From positions 145,416 to 209,415 of the forward strand of contig JAGOBA010000006.1 in assembly GCA_017983635.1 (NCBI GenBank): a DNA stretch of 64,000 bases. Reading direction: 5' to 3'. The translations under genes were made by a program, and so were the position numbers. The first letter of the stretch is position 1. Each line of letters starts with the position of its first letter. Below the pieces are notes generated by a model, which worked only from the letters and a program-made list of their open reading frames with translations, had not been told where the DNA came from and searched no databases. Positions 46,951-55,651 of the stretch are shown here, piece after piece. The stretch is from Alphaproteobacteria bacterium (GTDB taxonomy: Bacteria > Pseudomonadota > Alphaproteobacteria > Micropepsales > Micropepsaceae).

Positions 46951-47724
46951 ATGCGGAATTTGTTCTCCCTCGAAGGGCGCACGGCGCTCGTCACCGGCGG
47001 GTCGCGCGGGATCGGCCGGATGATCGCCGCGGGGTTCGTGGCGCAGGGCGCCAAGGTCTACATCTCCTCGCGCAAGGCAGAGGCCTGCGAGGCGGCGGCG
47101 AAGGAACTGTCGGCCGGTGGCGGCACGTGCATTCCGCTCGCGCTCGATATCTCGAATGTCGGCGGGGCGCGCTCGCTCGCGGCGACGCTGGGATCGCGGG
47201 AGAAGAAGCTCGACATTCTGGTCAACAATGCCGGCGCGGCGTGGTTGGAAAAGTTCGACGCCTTTCCGGAGAAGGGCTGGGACAAGGTCATGGACCTGAA
47301 CCTGAAGTCGCCGTTCTTTCTGACGCAGGCGTTGCACGGCTTGCTGCGCGAAGCGGCGCGGGCGGGGCGGCCGTCGAAGGTGATCAACATCGCCTCGATC
47401 GACGGGGTCAGCGTCAATCCGCAGGAGACCTATTCCTATGCCGCGTCGAAGGCGGGGCTCATCCACCTGACCAAGCGCATGTCGCTGAAGCTGATCGAGG
47501 ACAACATCGTCGTCTCCGCGATCGCGCCCGGCGCGTTCCAATCCGACATGAACGTCGACGCGCGCGACCGGCCGGAAGCCGTGGCCAAACGCATCCCGGC
47601 CAAGCGCATCGGGCGGGACGAAGACATGGCGGGGGCGGCGATCTACCTCGCCTCCCAGGCCGGCGACTACGTCGTCGGGGCGACGCTGATCGTGGACGGC
47701 GGGGTCAGTTTGGCGCGGGAGTAG
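46951..47724 (+). CDS. short-chain dehydrogenase/reductase
   Basis: 257 aa. Cofactor motif TGGSRGIG (residues 15-22), NNAG in ILVNNAGAAWLEKF, the active Ser in NIASIDG, and the catalytic YAASK. The segment NIASIDGVSVNPQETYSYAASKAG and long helix suggest the RhlG/FabG-like branch, NADPH-dependent. Substrates are 3-oxoacyl groups or other ketones; not determined. Single gene, divergent from the DUF4349 lipoprotein, just before tRNA-Lys. Confidence 0.88.
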   Translation: MRNLFSLEGRTALVTGGSRGIGRMIAAGFVAQGAKVYISSRKAEACEAAAKELSAGGGTCIPLALDISNVGGARSLAATLGSREKKLDILVNNAGAAWLEKFDAFPEKGWDKVMDLNLKSPFFLTQALHGLLREAARAGRPSKVINIASIDGVSVNPQETYSYAASKAGLIHLTKRMSLKLIEDNIVVSAIAPGAFQSDMNVDARDRPEAVAKRIPAKRIGRDEDMAGAAIYLASQAGDYVVGATLIVDGGVSLARE

Positions 47725-47867
47725 GCGCCAAAAGCGGCCGCATGGCGGGCGGGCCGGACAGGTTGTCCGGGGCAGACGTGTTTCCTGGACAGAGGGGGGC
47801 GAGGTTGCTATACGCACGCCCTCTTCGCGTTCGCCGGACGGCATTCGCGGAGCCTTCCAGACCGGTC

Positions 47868-47943
<76 letters not shown>

Positions 47944-47961
47944 AATTCCGCTGCAATAACA

Positions 47962-48030
47962 GCCGCTTACGCTGGCGTCCGTTTCTCGATGCTAACCCAG
48001 CGGCGCGCTGATAAGCGAGTCGTAAGCGGC
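47962..48030. repeat. spaced inverted repeat just after tRNA-Lys
   Basis: GCCGCTTACG (47962-47971) and CGTAAGCGGC (48021-48030) are perfect 10-bp arms, 49 bp apart, beginning 18 bp past the tRNA. They could be protein-binding arms of an integration site or a long hairpin. There is no independent proof. Confidence 0.4.
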
Positions 48031-48072
48031 AGCGGCGACATGCCCGAGAAATCATTGGGCTGAGGACTCATC

Positions 48073-48579
48073 ATGCACAGTTTCACCGGGCTGGCAGATA
48101 GCTGCGCAAGCTTTACTCTCTCCGCGCTGAACGAGGTCAACGACAAAACTATCGCGGCGTTACAGACCAGTGGCGCGACGGCGCTCGTCAGAAGCCTTCA
48201 AATGGTCCAGCTACAGAAGGCAATACTGGCGGTGGGAATGTTCTCGCTGTTTGACGGAATTTTGCAAGGCGAGCTGGGGTGTGCTGACGGCTTCGGTGGC
48301 GCAGCAATAGTCCTGGAACGCGAAGGGCGCGTTGCGCTCCAGGAGGAGTTCTCTGATTATCAGAAGGCTATCAATGTGCTCAAACACGGGCGCGGACGGA
48401 GTTACGACGCTCTTGTCGCAAAGGCTAACCAATTGCCTTTCAGAGTTTTGTTGCCGACTGAAGCCTTTTTCTACGAAGGCGACGTAGGCGAAATTGCCAC
48501 CTTGATCGAAGTTGACGACAAATTTGTGCTTCGATGCGGAGAGTTAATCCGTGAGGTTTCGGAAGCTTTGAAGGTGTGA
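48073..48579 (+). CDS. hypothetical protein
   Basis: 168 aa. Mostly helical in the first half: MVQLQKAILAVGMFSLFDGILQGELGCADGFGGA, then FSDYQKAINVLKHGRGRSYDALVAKA. The central Leu/Phe-rich helix followed by a basic KHGRGRSYD loop recalls HEPN-like or similar small accessory proteins, but no catalytic motif is clear. Codon use is less GC-biased than in the first 47 kb. It ends in a strong hairpin. Confidence 0.6.
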   Translation: MHSFTGLADSCASFTLSALNEVNDKTIAALQTSGATALVRSLQMVQLQKAILAVGMFSLFDGILQGELGCADGFGGAAIVLEREGRVALQEEFSDYQKAINVLKHGRGRSYDALVAKANQLPFRVLLPTEAFFYEGDVGEIATLIEVDDKFVLRCGELIREVSEALKV

Positions 48580-48604
48580 GCCGGGCGCTGTTCGCGCCCG
48601 GCTC
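48578..48604. terminator. strong hairpin between convergent island genes
   Basis: GAGCCGGGCG and CGCCCGGCTC form a perfect 10-bp stem with a 7-nt loop. The left arm overlaps the stop codon of the plus-strand gene; the minus-strand gene stops 13 bp later. It probably ends both transcripts. Confidence 0.6.
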
Positions 48605-48616
48605 GTAGTTGCACGA

Positions 48617-49153
48617 CTAGAACGGAATCTCGTCGTCCCAATCGGTGAGCTGGTTCGGGTCGATCGCGTAGTGCCCGGCCAGCGCAGCGACGAACGCCGG
48701 AAGCTGTTTGTACACTTGCTTGCGAATCTCGAACTTCGTTTCCATCAGAGGTTTGACGTCGAGCTGAAGGGTGTCCGACTCCCAGAAGAACGGGCCGCCG
48801 GGCACGTCAACGTCAACGTACCCATCCCACTCGCTAATCTCGTAGAGCAGGCGCACCTTACCGTGCGCGTCCTCACCGAGAACGAGTGCATCCTCCCGAA
48901 TCTTCCCACTGGCAGTACCGCCGAACTCCAATGATGCGGCAACGTTTTGTTCGTCGTCGGGAACAAGCACCTTGCCCATAGGATGCCGGAACGGTGTGGT
49001 GAGACGAAGGTTGACGAGATAGCTCTCAAGGGCCTTGATGTCTTGCGAGACGCGACTACGAGCCTCTTCGACTCCTTCCAACGTTTTACAGGCCTTGTCG
49101 AGGGTAGCTTGAAGTTCCGGCGAAGCGAACGCCGGGTGCTGAACAGTGGTCAT
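48617..49153 (-). CDS. hypothetical protein
   Basis: 178 aa from ATG 49153 (MTTVQHPAFASPELQATLDKA), with AGGAGC upstream. Residues 25-50 form a coiled-coil-like helix (EGVEEARSRVSQDIKALESYL). The rest is beta-rich, with LRLTTPFRHPMGKVLVPDDEQ and EISEWDGYVDVDVPGGPFFWESDTLQLDVKPLMETK. It has no signal peptide. I do not recognise it. It sits between the tRNA end and the defence operon, transcribed the same way as the latter. Confidence 0.6.
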   Translation of the reverse strand: MTTVQHPAFASPELQATLDKACKTLEGVEEARSRVSQDIKALESYLVNLRLTTPFRHPMGKVLVPDDEQNVAASLEFGGTASGKIREDALVLGEDAHGKVRLLYEISEWDGYVDVDVPGGPFFWESDTLQLDVKPLMETKFEIRKQVYKQLPAFVAALAGHYAIDPNQLTDWDDEIPF

Positions 49154-49364
49154 TTTGGATTTTGCTCCTAAACCATGTGTTGAAGGCGTCAGCCTTCTTT
49201 GGTTTGTCCCACTCAAGGGAGAACGGAGGCCACTCAAGGCACCGTTAGTATTTTCGATTCGCGGTGCACTGTCAACGCGCCGCGCTGACCAACTTGTGCG
49301 CTAGGCTCAGCGTACGTTAAGGGCATGATCAAATACTATGAGCGCCTACAACATGCGCACTGCG

Positions 49365-50027
49365 TTAGGTCGGACCGCTTGCCCATCCCAAGAGCAATGG
49401 CATCCCACCGCAGGGGCGAACGATGACAGGCGTGTCAGCCCCAACTTCAGCGCCAAGCGCGCGGGCAAATGCTTGAAAGTCCTTGAGCTGCGTCTTTTCA
49501 GCGGAGAAGGAGTGAACGATCATCGCTGCACCGGCGCATCCAAAACGCTTTGCCTCGATGAGCGCGGCAGCAGTTCGATGCAATAGTTGGTAGCGCAATT
49601 CGCCGGGAGGCGGATTGGAAAGGCCCAACAGCTCACACAGATACGCCAGCCGCCTTTGCTTTCCGATCGATTCCGAAACCGACCACTCGCGGACGGTCTT
49701 ATCGAATGACTCGATTACCTTGGCCTCGACCGCACATGCGACGACGCCAGTGTTAGTGTGCACCAATGCGAAGACGTCTGTTTGACCCGCGCGCTCTCCG
49801 CCCGGCAAAGGGGTCTTCCACTCTGGTAAGGCGATCAACAATTCGGTTGGTCCCCATCCTACCAATTCAAATTGCTGCGCGATTTCCGGCGGCCAACCCG
49901 AACTGGCTTCCCATCTCTCGGCGGCGGCTTTGGCCGAATAGCCATCCCTCCACTGAGTCTCGGGCTGAGCAAGCAGTCGACGCCAGTCGGACGCGTCGTT
50001 CGTCGGAACAAAAATCCTCTTAGCCAT
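49365..50027 (-). CDS. DUF6946-like protein with PD-(D/E)XK nuclease features
   Basis: 220 aa. MAKRIFVPTNDASDWRRLLAQPETQWRDGYSA and PLPGGERAGQTDVFALV match my recollection of DUF6946. A PD-(D/E)XK-like core can be drawn: Asp84 (QTDVFAL), Glu101 and Lys103 (AVEAKVIE). This would make it a nuclease-fold protein, active or not. Its start overlaps the preceding 56-aa gene by 8 bp, so it is the last gene of the restriction-modification operon. A role as an extra effector nuclease or as a DNA-binding helper is inference. Confidence 0.65.
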   Translation of the reverse strand: MAKRIFVPTNDASDWRRLLAQPETQWRDGYSAKAAAERWEASSGWPPEIAQQFELVGWGPTELLIALPEWKTPLPGGERAGQTDVFALVHTNTGVVACAVEAKVIESFDKTVREWSVSESIGKQRRLAYLCELLGLSNPPPGELRYQLLHRTAAALIEAKRFGCAGAAMIVHSFSAEKTQLKDFQAFARALGAEVGADTPVIVRPCGGMPLLLGWASGPT

Positions 50028-50190
50028 TCGGACTCACTTTAAAGCTGCCACGCGTCTTGTACTTTCCAGTAGCGGCCTCAGTCTCGAAACCGGATAGAAG
50101 TCCATCGTTGTGCATTTGCAGCGCGTACGCAAGCAACACTCCCGCACGCGGCCTTCTTGGTGGCACGCCATCGGCAAGGCGAAAAGCCAA
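50020..50190 (-). CDS. small protein with TTG start in the defence operon
   Basis: 56 aa. A strong GGAGG lies 6 nt before TTG 50190, which is 1 bp after the helicase stop. The reading frame gives AFRLADGVPPRRPRAGVLLA, then YALQMHNDGLLSGFETEAAT and GKYKTRGSFKVSPNG, a sensible helix-plus-beta composition. Its stop overlaps the start of the DUF6946-like gene. No ATG exists in this frame, so gene finders may miss it. Family unknown. Confidence 0.65.
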   Translation of the reverse strand: MAFRLADGVPPRRPRAGVLLAYALQMHNDGLLSGFETEAATGKYKTRGSFKVSPNG

Positions 50191-50191
50191 G

Positions 50192-52288
50192 TCACGCCTC
50201 CAATCGTTGAACCTGGAGATCGGCGAGGAATTCCGAGGCTGGTTTCACGCCCGTCGTTAGCAACCTATCGCGGGCGCGAGTGCAGGCGACGTAAAAGAGC
50301 TGTCGCTCGGTCTCGTAGATTTCATTCAGCTCGGCTTCGTCCGCCACCGTTTCGACGCGCTCTTGCAAGGGCAGCACATCATCGTCGCATGCCATCACCA
50401 CGATGGCTTTGTATTCGAGTCCCTTAGCTAGGGGCATGATGCCGATGGCAATCCGCCCTTGCGGCTGCTCGAGTCGTTCAGAAAGTTCAAGCTGAACATG
50501 GCCAGCGGCTTTGACCGCTGCACGCGCTCGCGCCAGTTCATTCTTTGAGCGGACGAAAACTGCGATCTCTGCAGGCGCAATGCCGTTACAAACAGCGCCT
50601 TTGATCCAATCGGCGACGCCGGCTATTTCCATATCGGCACTTTCAAATGTCATGATTTCCGGCTCGGGCCCGTTGAAGACAGACACCGTGCCTCGCCGGT
50701 CCTGCTCGACCCCGTCTACGTCTTGTACCAGCTTCGGCAACAGCCGGTCGGCGGCTTGCCGAATTTGATGGGACGTCCGGTAGTTGACTTTGAGGGTCTT
50801 GGACCGTCCCCGGATATCAACCCCCAACGCAAGCCACGAAAAAGGCTCTTGGAAGATGCGCTGGCCCAAGTCGCCTGCGAAGAACAGCGCATCTGGCGCG
50901 GACGGCGTAATCGCTGCGAGCATCCTCAGCTCCGGCACGCCGAGGTCTTGCGCCTCATCCACAATCGCATGTGTAAACGGCTTCGTGCTTCGATCCGCGA
51001 AGTTGGCGGTCACTTTACCGAAGATCGCTGGCCAAGTCAGAATACCTTGGCTCTCAAGGCTCTTCCGCGCCCGAACGAAGATCGGCCAAAGCTTTTCTCG
51101 CTGCTTGGCTCCCAGCCTGTTCTTGCGGCCAATTCGGGGCACGCTCTGATAGGCTTCAAGCGTTTCGACCTGCCAAGCGTCCACGACGTTCAGCCATTCG
51201 GAAACGAGAAAGCGCAAAGTAAATCCTGTCAGCTCCAACTCATCGGAGGCGCTTTTTAACGTGCCGCGCATCTGATCCTCGGACGCCGCGCGCGGATGAT
51301 ACCCGAAGGCGAGCGTAAAGAGGTCGTCAGCGATGCCCTTGAAGGGCAGAACGGTTATGCGCGGTGCCACACCCTTCTCGTCGCCAATCAGAACGCGCAG
51401 CTTGCCTTCAAGCGCGTTTGCGAGAGGAGGCGAGAACGTCGTCAGCAGAAGTTTGGCCTGCGGCTCCCGCTTTAGGACATTGGCCGCGCGATGAATAGCG
51501 ACGACGGTCTTACCTGTGCCCGCAGACCCGGAAACTCGCGCCGGTCCTAAAAAGCGCTGCTCCACGACCTGCCGCTGTGATGGGTGCAGGAAGACCGCCC
51601 ATTGATCCCAGGGGTAGTCGAGGGCGCGCTTGAGTTCTTCCACGTTTTCCAGAACACGGAAGCGACGCAGCGCATCGGGGTGCTCAAACGGGCTTGCTGG
51701 AGTTTCTTTCGGCGCGGACGGACGTTCGGGTATCTCGCCAACGGCCAATGCCAACAAGGCTTCACCCGCCTCGGATGGGAGATGCCCCGCAAGGTGGAGC
51801 AAGGTCTCGTCAGTTGCTCGCCTTACATCGCCAAGCCAATCCTCGGGAACGCCGTAACCCAGCAATACGTCGTCGGAGTAACGCTCAAACAGAAGCGGCA
51901 AGTTTGGAGCGGCGGGAGCCGGAGCCGCAACCGGCTGATGCACGATGATTTCTTCTACGCGCTCCCGGATTTCGACGATTTGCGCGGCCCCAGTGCGCGG
52001 GTGGGTCTCGATCCGCCTGCGCCCCGCCCATGAATAGGCGTCGTCATGGTGATCGACATAGCAGATCAGAAAGCTGTCGGCCGTCTTGTGGACGATCAGG
52101 CGAACATCCCGGCTGACACGAACGGACCAGAAATTTGGGTCCTTGGCGTTCTCGATCCGATGAAATTGCAGCCCCGGATGTGTGGGATCGAGCTGAAGAT
52201 CGAACACCGTTGTCTTCACGGCCTTCTGCTCCTGCGCTGGAAGCCGGGCAAGAGCCTTCGGGAATGTGTCGGCGATGCAGAACCTCAT
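50192..52288 (-). CDS. UvrD/Rep-type helicase with N-terminal RelE/ParE-like domain
   Basis: 698 aa from ATG 52288 (MRFCIADTFPKALARLPAQEQ), which overlaps the upstream stop (ATGA). Residues 1-92 look like a RelE/ParE toxin fold: ALARLPAQEQKAVKTTVFDL, GLQFHRIENAKDPNFWSVRVSRDVRLIV and YVDHHDDAYSWAGRR. From about 225 a superfamily 1 helicase follows: Walker A GSAGTGKT (254-261), Walker B VDEAQD (443-448), GDLGQRIF, and a C-terminal VACTRARDRLL motif. It would unwind or translocate DNA, with the toxin-like domain sensing or cutting RNA/DNA or acting as a binding module. Which one is unknown. Confidence 0.87.
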   Translation of the reverse strand: MRFCIADTFPKALARLPAQEQKAVKTTVFDLQLDPTHPGLQFHRIENAKDPNFWSVRVSRDVRLIVHKTADSFLICYVDHHDDAYSWAGRRRIETHPRTGAAQIVEIRERVEEIIVHQPVAAPAPAAPNLPLLFERYSDDVLLGYGVPEDWLGDVRRATDETLLHLAGHLPSEAGEALLALAVGEIPERPSAPKETPASPFEHPDALRRFRVLENVEELKRALDYPWDQWAVFLHPSQRQVVEQRFLGPARVSGSAGTGKTVVAIHRAANVLKREPQAKLLLTTFSPPLANALEGKLRVLIGDEKGVAPRITVLPFKGIADDLFTLAFGYHPRAASEDQMRGTLKSASDELELTGFTLRFLVSEWLNVVDAWQVETLEAYQSVPRIGRKNRLGAKQREKLWPIFVRARKSLESQGILTWPAIFGKVTANFADRSTKPFTHAIVDEAQDLGVPELRMLAAITPSAPDALFFAGDLGQRIFQEPFSWLALGVDIRGRSKTLKVNYRTSHQIRQAADRLLPKLVQDVDGVEQDRRGTVSVFNGPEPEIMTFESADMEIAGVADWIKGAVCNGIAPAEIAVFVRSKNELARARAAVKAAGHVQLELSERLEQPQGRIAIGIMPLAKGLEYKAIVVMACDDDVLPLQERVETVADEAELNEIYETERQLFYVACTRARDRLLTTGVKPASEFLADLQVQRLEA

Positions 52289-52623
52289 TCGCCATCTTCC
52301 CACGACGATGACTTATGCCAGTCGCTCTCGCTTCCCTCATTCCACCCGTCTTCTGGCGTGCTGAACAGAAGAGCAAATGCCTCTTCCAAACGACCATGCT
52401 TGTCGGCCCAAAAAAGATGCTCTCTCAGCCGATCTTGTTTTTGAGCATTTGATGCAACGCTCCCGGCTAGAATCAGTGGCAACGCCGGACGCTCAGACCT
52501 GTCGATTCCCTTCGTGACCTTCTTGAAAAATTCATGCCAAAGGCGTCCAGCGGGAGCAGACCGCCCCTTGGCCTTCAAGTCGGCCAAGTAACGTTCAATT
52601 CTATCGTCTGCTCCAGGCGTCAT
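52285..52623 (-). CDS. small unknown protein between methyltransferase and helicase
   Basis: 112 aa. MTPGADDRIERYLADLKAKGRSAPAGRLWHEFFKKV then LPLILAGSVASNAQKQDRLREHLFWADKHG. Largely helical, charged, with a polar acidic end (ESDWHKSSSWEDGE). It overlaps the methyltransferase end (ATGA) and the helicase start (ATGA). Its position just before the RelE-like domain makes an antitoxin or specificity role conceivable, but nothing in the sequence proves it. No family recognised. Confidence 0.65.
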   Translation of the reverse strand: MTPGADDRIERYLADLKAKGRSAPAGRLWHEFFKKVTKGIDRSERPALPLILAGSVASNAQKQDRLREHLFWADKHGRLEEAFALLFSTPEDGWNEGSESDWHKSSSWEDGE

Positions 52624-55562
52624 ACCGCAAACACCTTCATCACCTCGTCGCCGAAGTGATTGATGACCTTCACTGCGAAGCGGCCTGTATCAGGGCGCGG
52701 GAATGGGCGGGAGGTGTCTCGGTAGAGCGTCGCCCAAGCCCCTTCGTCGATCTCGGCTTTAAGCGCCGTCTTCAACGACTTGTACGGATCGTTCGCGCCC
52801 ATGAAATAAGCGTGACGGACGAAGAAGCTTTCCTCGTTATAGTCCGTGTCGATGAACCATGCGGCGATGTCGTCCTTGCCGCTGGCGCGCACTTCGCCCT
52901 TTTTCGGGTCGAACACATCGACTCCGAGCACTTCCACTACGATCTCGCCGTCCTGGTTGAAGTCCCATTTGATGTCTGGCTCGCCGAACACGACGAACAG
53001 ATTACCAGCTCCGGTGTTCTTCAGCTCGTCGGACATATGCAGCTCGGGGTTCATCTTCGCCTTGAGGATCGGCAAGGGCCCGAGCTTGCCCAGTTCCGTC
53101 GTGTGCGCCTCAAAGGCGAAGCCGCAAGCGATAAGTAAGTCAAACTCCGCGTCCAGCGCTTCGCGCGCAGCTGCGATTAGATCAGCGCGGCTCACCGTGC
53201 CAAACTCCGGCCCGATGAAGATTGCGGCACGCTTTTCCGTTTCGCCCTCCATGAAACGCCCGTCGGCGGCGATCCATGTACCCGGCCAACCGGTGATGGC
53301 GGTGAAGGTGATACGGTCGTCTTTCTTCGCCTGCTGGACGCCTGAGGTCTTCAGGTGCTCCAAGATCATGTCGCTGAAGTCATTGAGCGGCGCGACTCCC
53401 TTGGGCAGCGCGCGTTTTCGCTTCCCCTCGGCGGCATCGATGTCGTCGATTAGCTCTGAATCTGATGCGGGAACAACGCGATGCGGAGAGAGGCTTTCAA
53501 CCGTGAACGGACCAGCCACACGGATGCGGGATTTGTCTTCATAAGGACGGTCAGAGAGAAGTTCGACATCGGCCTTCTTGGCGATAGACTCGTCGATCTT
53601 CTTTTGCCGCGCGATGCGTCGCTCCCACCAGTCTGCATGAGCTATCTTGGCTTTGTCGGGCCAGCTAGAACCCGCCTCGCGCGAGATTTCCCATTCTTCC
53701 CATTCCTTGTTAAATGCACCATTCAGTTCGGCGCGCAGCGGTTCGAGCTTTGCCTGAAACTCCTCCCAAATCACGTCGATCTCGGCGTTGTTGGCGATGG
53801 ACTTCAGCGTGATGTGGGGCACACGCTCATAGACGAACCCTTGGCGGATATCGCCATGTACAGATCCATCGGCAGGCGGCTTGCCGGTCAGTTCGCCTTC
53901 CTTGAGGCGGCCTTCCTTACTGTCGGCTAGCAGGTAATATGGATATTTCGCGCCCATTATCCGCGCACGGGCGAGCGCTAGAGCCACGCGCGAGGTGTCT
54001 ATGGTGATCCAACGGCGGCCCCATTGTTCGGCGACCGTCGCGGTTGTTCCAGAGCCGCAGGTCGGATCGAGCACAAGATCGCCGGGGTCGGTGGTCATCA
54101 GAACGCAGCGTTCAACAACTTTGGGGGACGTTTGAACTACATAAATTCTAGGTTCAGCAAATCCCGATACGCCAGTGTCTGACCAAACGTCTGTAATTGG
54201 AAATACTGGGAAGTCTGCCAACTTACGCACATAACGCGGTGTGTTTCCCACGAGCACGACGCGCGAAGCGGCTTTCAAACGCTTCATGCCTTCCTGTGTC
54301 GTCTTCCATCGTTGGTTGGCCTGCTTCAGAGTTATCGTTCGCCCAGAAAAATCGAGTTCGTAGTTGGTTGTGGTCGCGAATCCCGTGGACGTTAGATTGT
54401 CGTGGGAAATTAGCTGCCATCCTTGTGACAGCTTCTCTCGGTCGCTCTCATTTGCAGAACGGCGCTCAAAGCCATCGGGACTTTCAATCCAGTTGAATTG
54501 TGTTGCGCCCTCTTGCCCAGCCTCCTTCCGCAAGAAGAGACGTCGAAATTTAGCGACACCACGGTCTCGCGCATACCAAACAATATAATCCTTCGATGTT
54601 GCCAAAAAGTCCGATGCTAAGCCCGCCGTCTTCTTAAAATCAATGAGGGAGCAAAAGTTTTCCTGTCCGAAAACCTCGTCCAGCAAAGCACGAACGAGAT
54701 GCACATTGTCTTCGCCAATCTGTACGAAAATACTCCCAGTCGGCGTAAGCATATCGCGCATAACCGTGAAACGATCCCGGAGATAAGTGAGATAGGAATG
54801 TATCCCGTCTTTCCATGTATCTCGAAATGCACGCACCTGTTCCGGTTCGCGGGAAATCTCCTCCAGCTTGCCGTCCTTCACGTCGCGGGATCGCGTTGAA
54901 ACCTGCCAGTTTGAATTGAATTTGATGCCGTAAGGCGGATCGAAGTAGATGCACTGCACTTGCCCGCGTAGGGACTCGCGCTCGGCAAGACTCCCCATCA
55001 CTTGCAGACTGTCGCCGAGAATGAAGCGGTTCGACCAGTTCTGGTCGTGCTGATAAAATTCAGTCTTCGCTTCGGCGTCGATGCCGTTGAAGTCGTGGAA
55101 CAGATCGAACGTCCCGCTGTCGGCGTCGCGCTTTTCTTTGGTTCGCCGCGTTAGATCGTCGATGATCGCCTTAGGATGGATTTTCTCTTGAATGTAGAGT
55201 GGTGGCGCATGAACAACGAGGTCGGACCAGTCCTGCTGATCCTTGCCGCGCCAAACGAGCTGCGCGTCTGAAATGTCGATATAGCCTTTAGCGGCGGCTT
55301 CGGTGATCTGTTCTGCCGTCAGCCGCACCCGCGCGCCTTTCCAGACAAGCTGCGGGTCGATGTCCTTGTCGCGCGGGCGTGTTTCGCCCTGCGTCAGAGG
55401 AGAGCGGCGCGGATAGACGACCGGCTTGAAGGGCTGAAGCTCCTCGGCCCGCTGCGCAGCCGACTGAAGCTCTGCCGTTGGGATATTCTTGCGCTTCGCC
55501 TGAGCGTGCGTCAACGCTTCAACCTGTTTGGGTTTGTCTGTCGTGTTTTTCTCCCTCGCCAT
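52620..55562 (-). CDS. site-specific adenine DNA methyltransferase, type III Mod-like
   Basis: 980 aa. The catalytic motif DPPY is at residues 208-211 and the SAM-binding motif DPTCGSGTT at 499-507. This order (catalytic before SAM) is that of beta-class N6-adenine methyltransferases, used in type III Mod subunits. The interval of nearly 290 residues between the motifs may hold the target-recognition domain. The C-terminal 300 residues are unusually long and may contact the Res protein. It starts right after a 29-codon ORF (TAATG) and overlaps the 112-aa gene at its end. Confidence 0.9.
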   Translation of the reverse strand: MAREKNTTDKPKQVEALTHAQAKRKNIPTAELQSAAQRAEELQPFKPVVYPRRSPLTQGETRPRDKDIDPQLVWKGARVRLTAEQITEAAAKGYIDISDAQLVWRGKDQQDWSDLVVHAPPLYIQEKIHPKAIIDDLTRRTKEKRDADSGTFDLFHDFNGIDAEAKTEFYQHDQNWSNRFILGDSLQVMGSLAERESLRGQVQCIYFDPPYGIKFNSNWQVSTRSRDVKDGKLEEISREPEQVRAFRDTWKDGIHSYLTYLRDRFTVMRDMLTPTGSIFVQIGEDNVHLVRALLDEVFGQENFCSLIDFKKTAGLASDFLATSKDYIVWYARDRGVAKFRRLFLRKEAGQEGATQFNWIESPDGFERRSANESDREKLSQGWQLISHDNLTSTGFATTTNYELDFSGRTITLKQANQRWKTTQEGMKRLKAASRVVLVGNTPRYVRKLADFPVFPITDVWSDTGVSGFAEPRIYVVQTSPKVVERCVLMTTDPGDLVLDPTCGSGTTATVAEQWGRRWITIDTSRVALALARARIMGAKYPYYLLADSKEGRLKEGELTGKPPADGSVHGDIRQGFVYERVPHITLKSIANNAEIDVIWEEFQAKLEPLRAELNGAFNKEWEEWEISREAGSSWPDKAKIAHADWWERRIARQKKIDESIAKKADVELLSDRPYEDKSRIRVAGPFTVESLSPHRVVPASDSELIDDIDAAEGKRKRALPKGVAPLNDFSDMILEHLKTSGVQQAKKDDRITFTAITGWPGTWIAADGRFMEGETEKRAAIFIGPEFGTVSRADLIAAAREALDAEFDLLIACGFAFEAHTTELGKLGPLPILKAKMNPELHMSDELKNTGAGNLFVVFGEPDIKWDFNQDGEIVVEVLGVDVFDPKKGEVRASGKDDIAAWFIDTDYNEESFFVRHAYFMGANDPYKSLKTALKAEIDEGAWATLYRDTSRPFPRPDTGRFAVKVINHFGDEVMKVFAV

Positions 55563-55651
55563 TACGCACTCGCTTCCTTCATCTGTGTTTCGTCGCGCGC
55601 CGCGAGCGCCTGGGCGATAAGCACCCTTGTCTGCTTCGCTGGACTAATCAT
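55562..55651 (-). CDS. 29-codon coupling ORF
   Basis: MISPAKQTRVLIAQALAARD then ETQMKEASA. Its ATG overlaps the tail of the 371-aa gene and its stop codon shares one base with the methyltransferase ATG (TAATG). AAGGA inside it lies about 11 nt before that ATG. It either encodes a tiny helix or simply carries ribosomes across the 81-bp gap. Low certainty as a protein, higher as a translational link. Confidence 0.4.
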   Translation of the reverse strand: MISPAKQTRVLIAQALAARDETQMKEASA

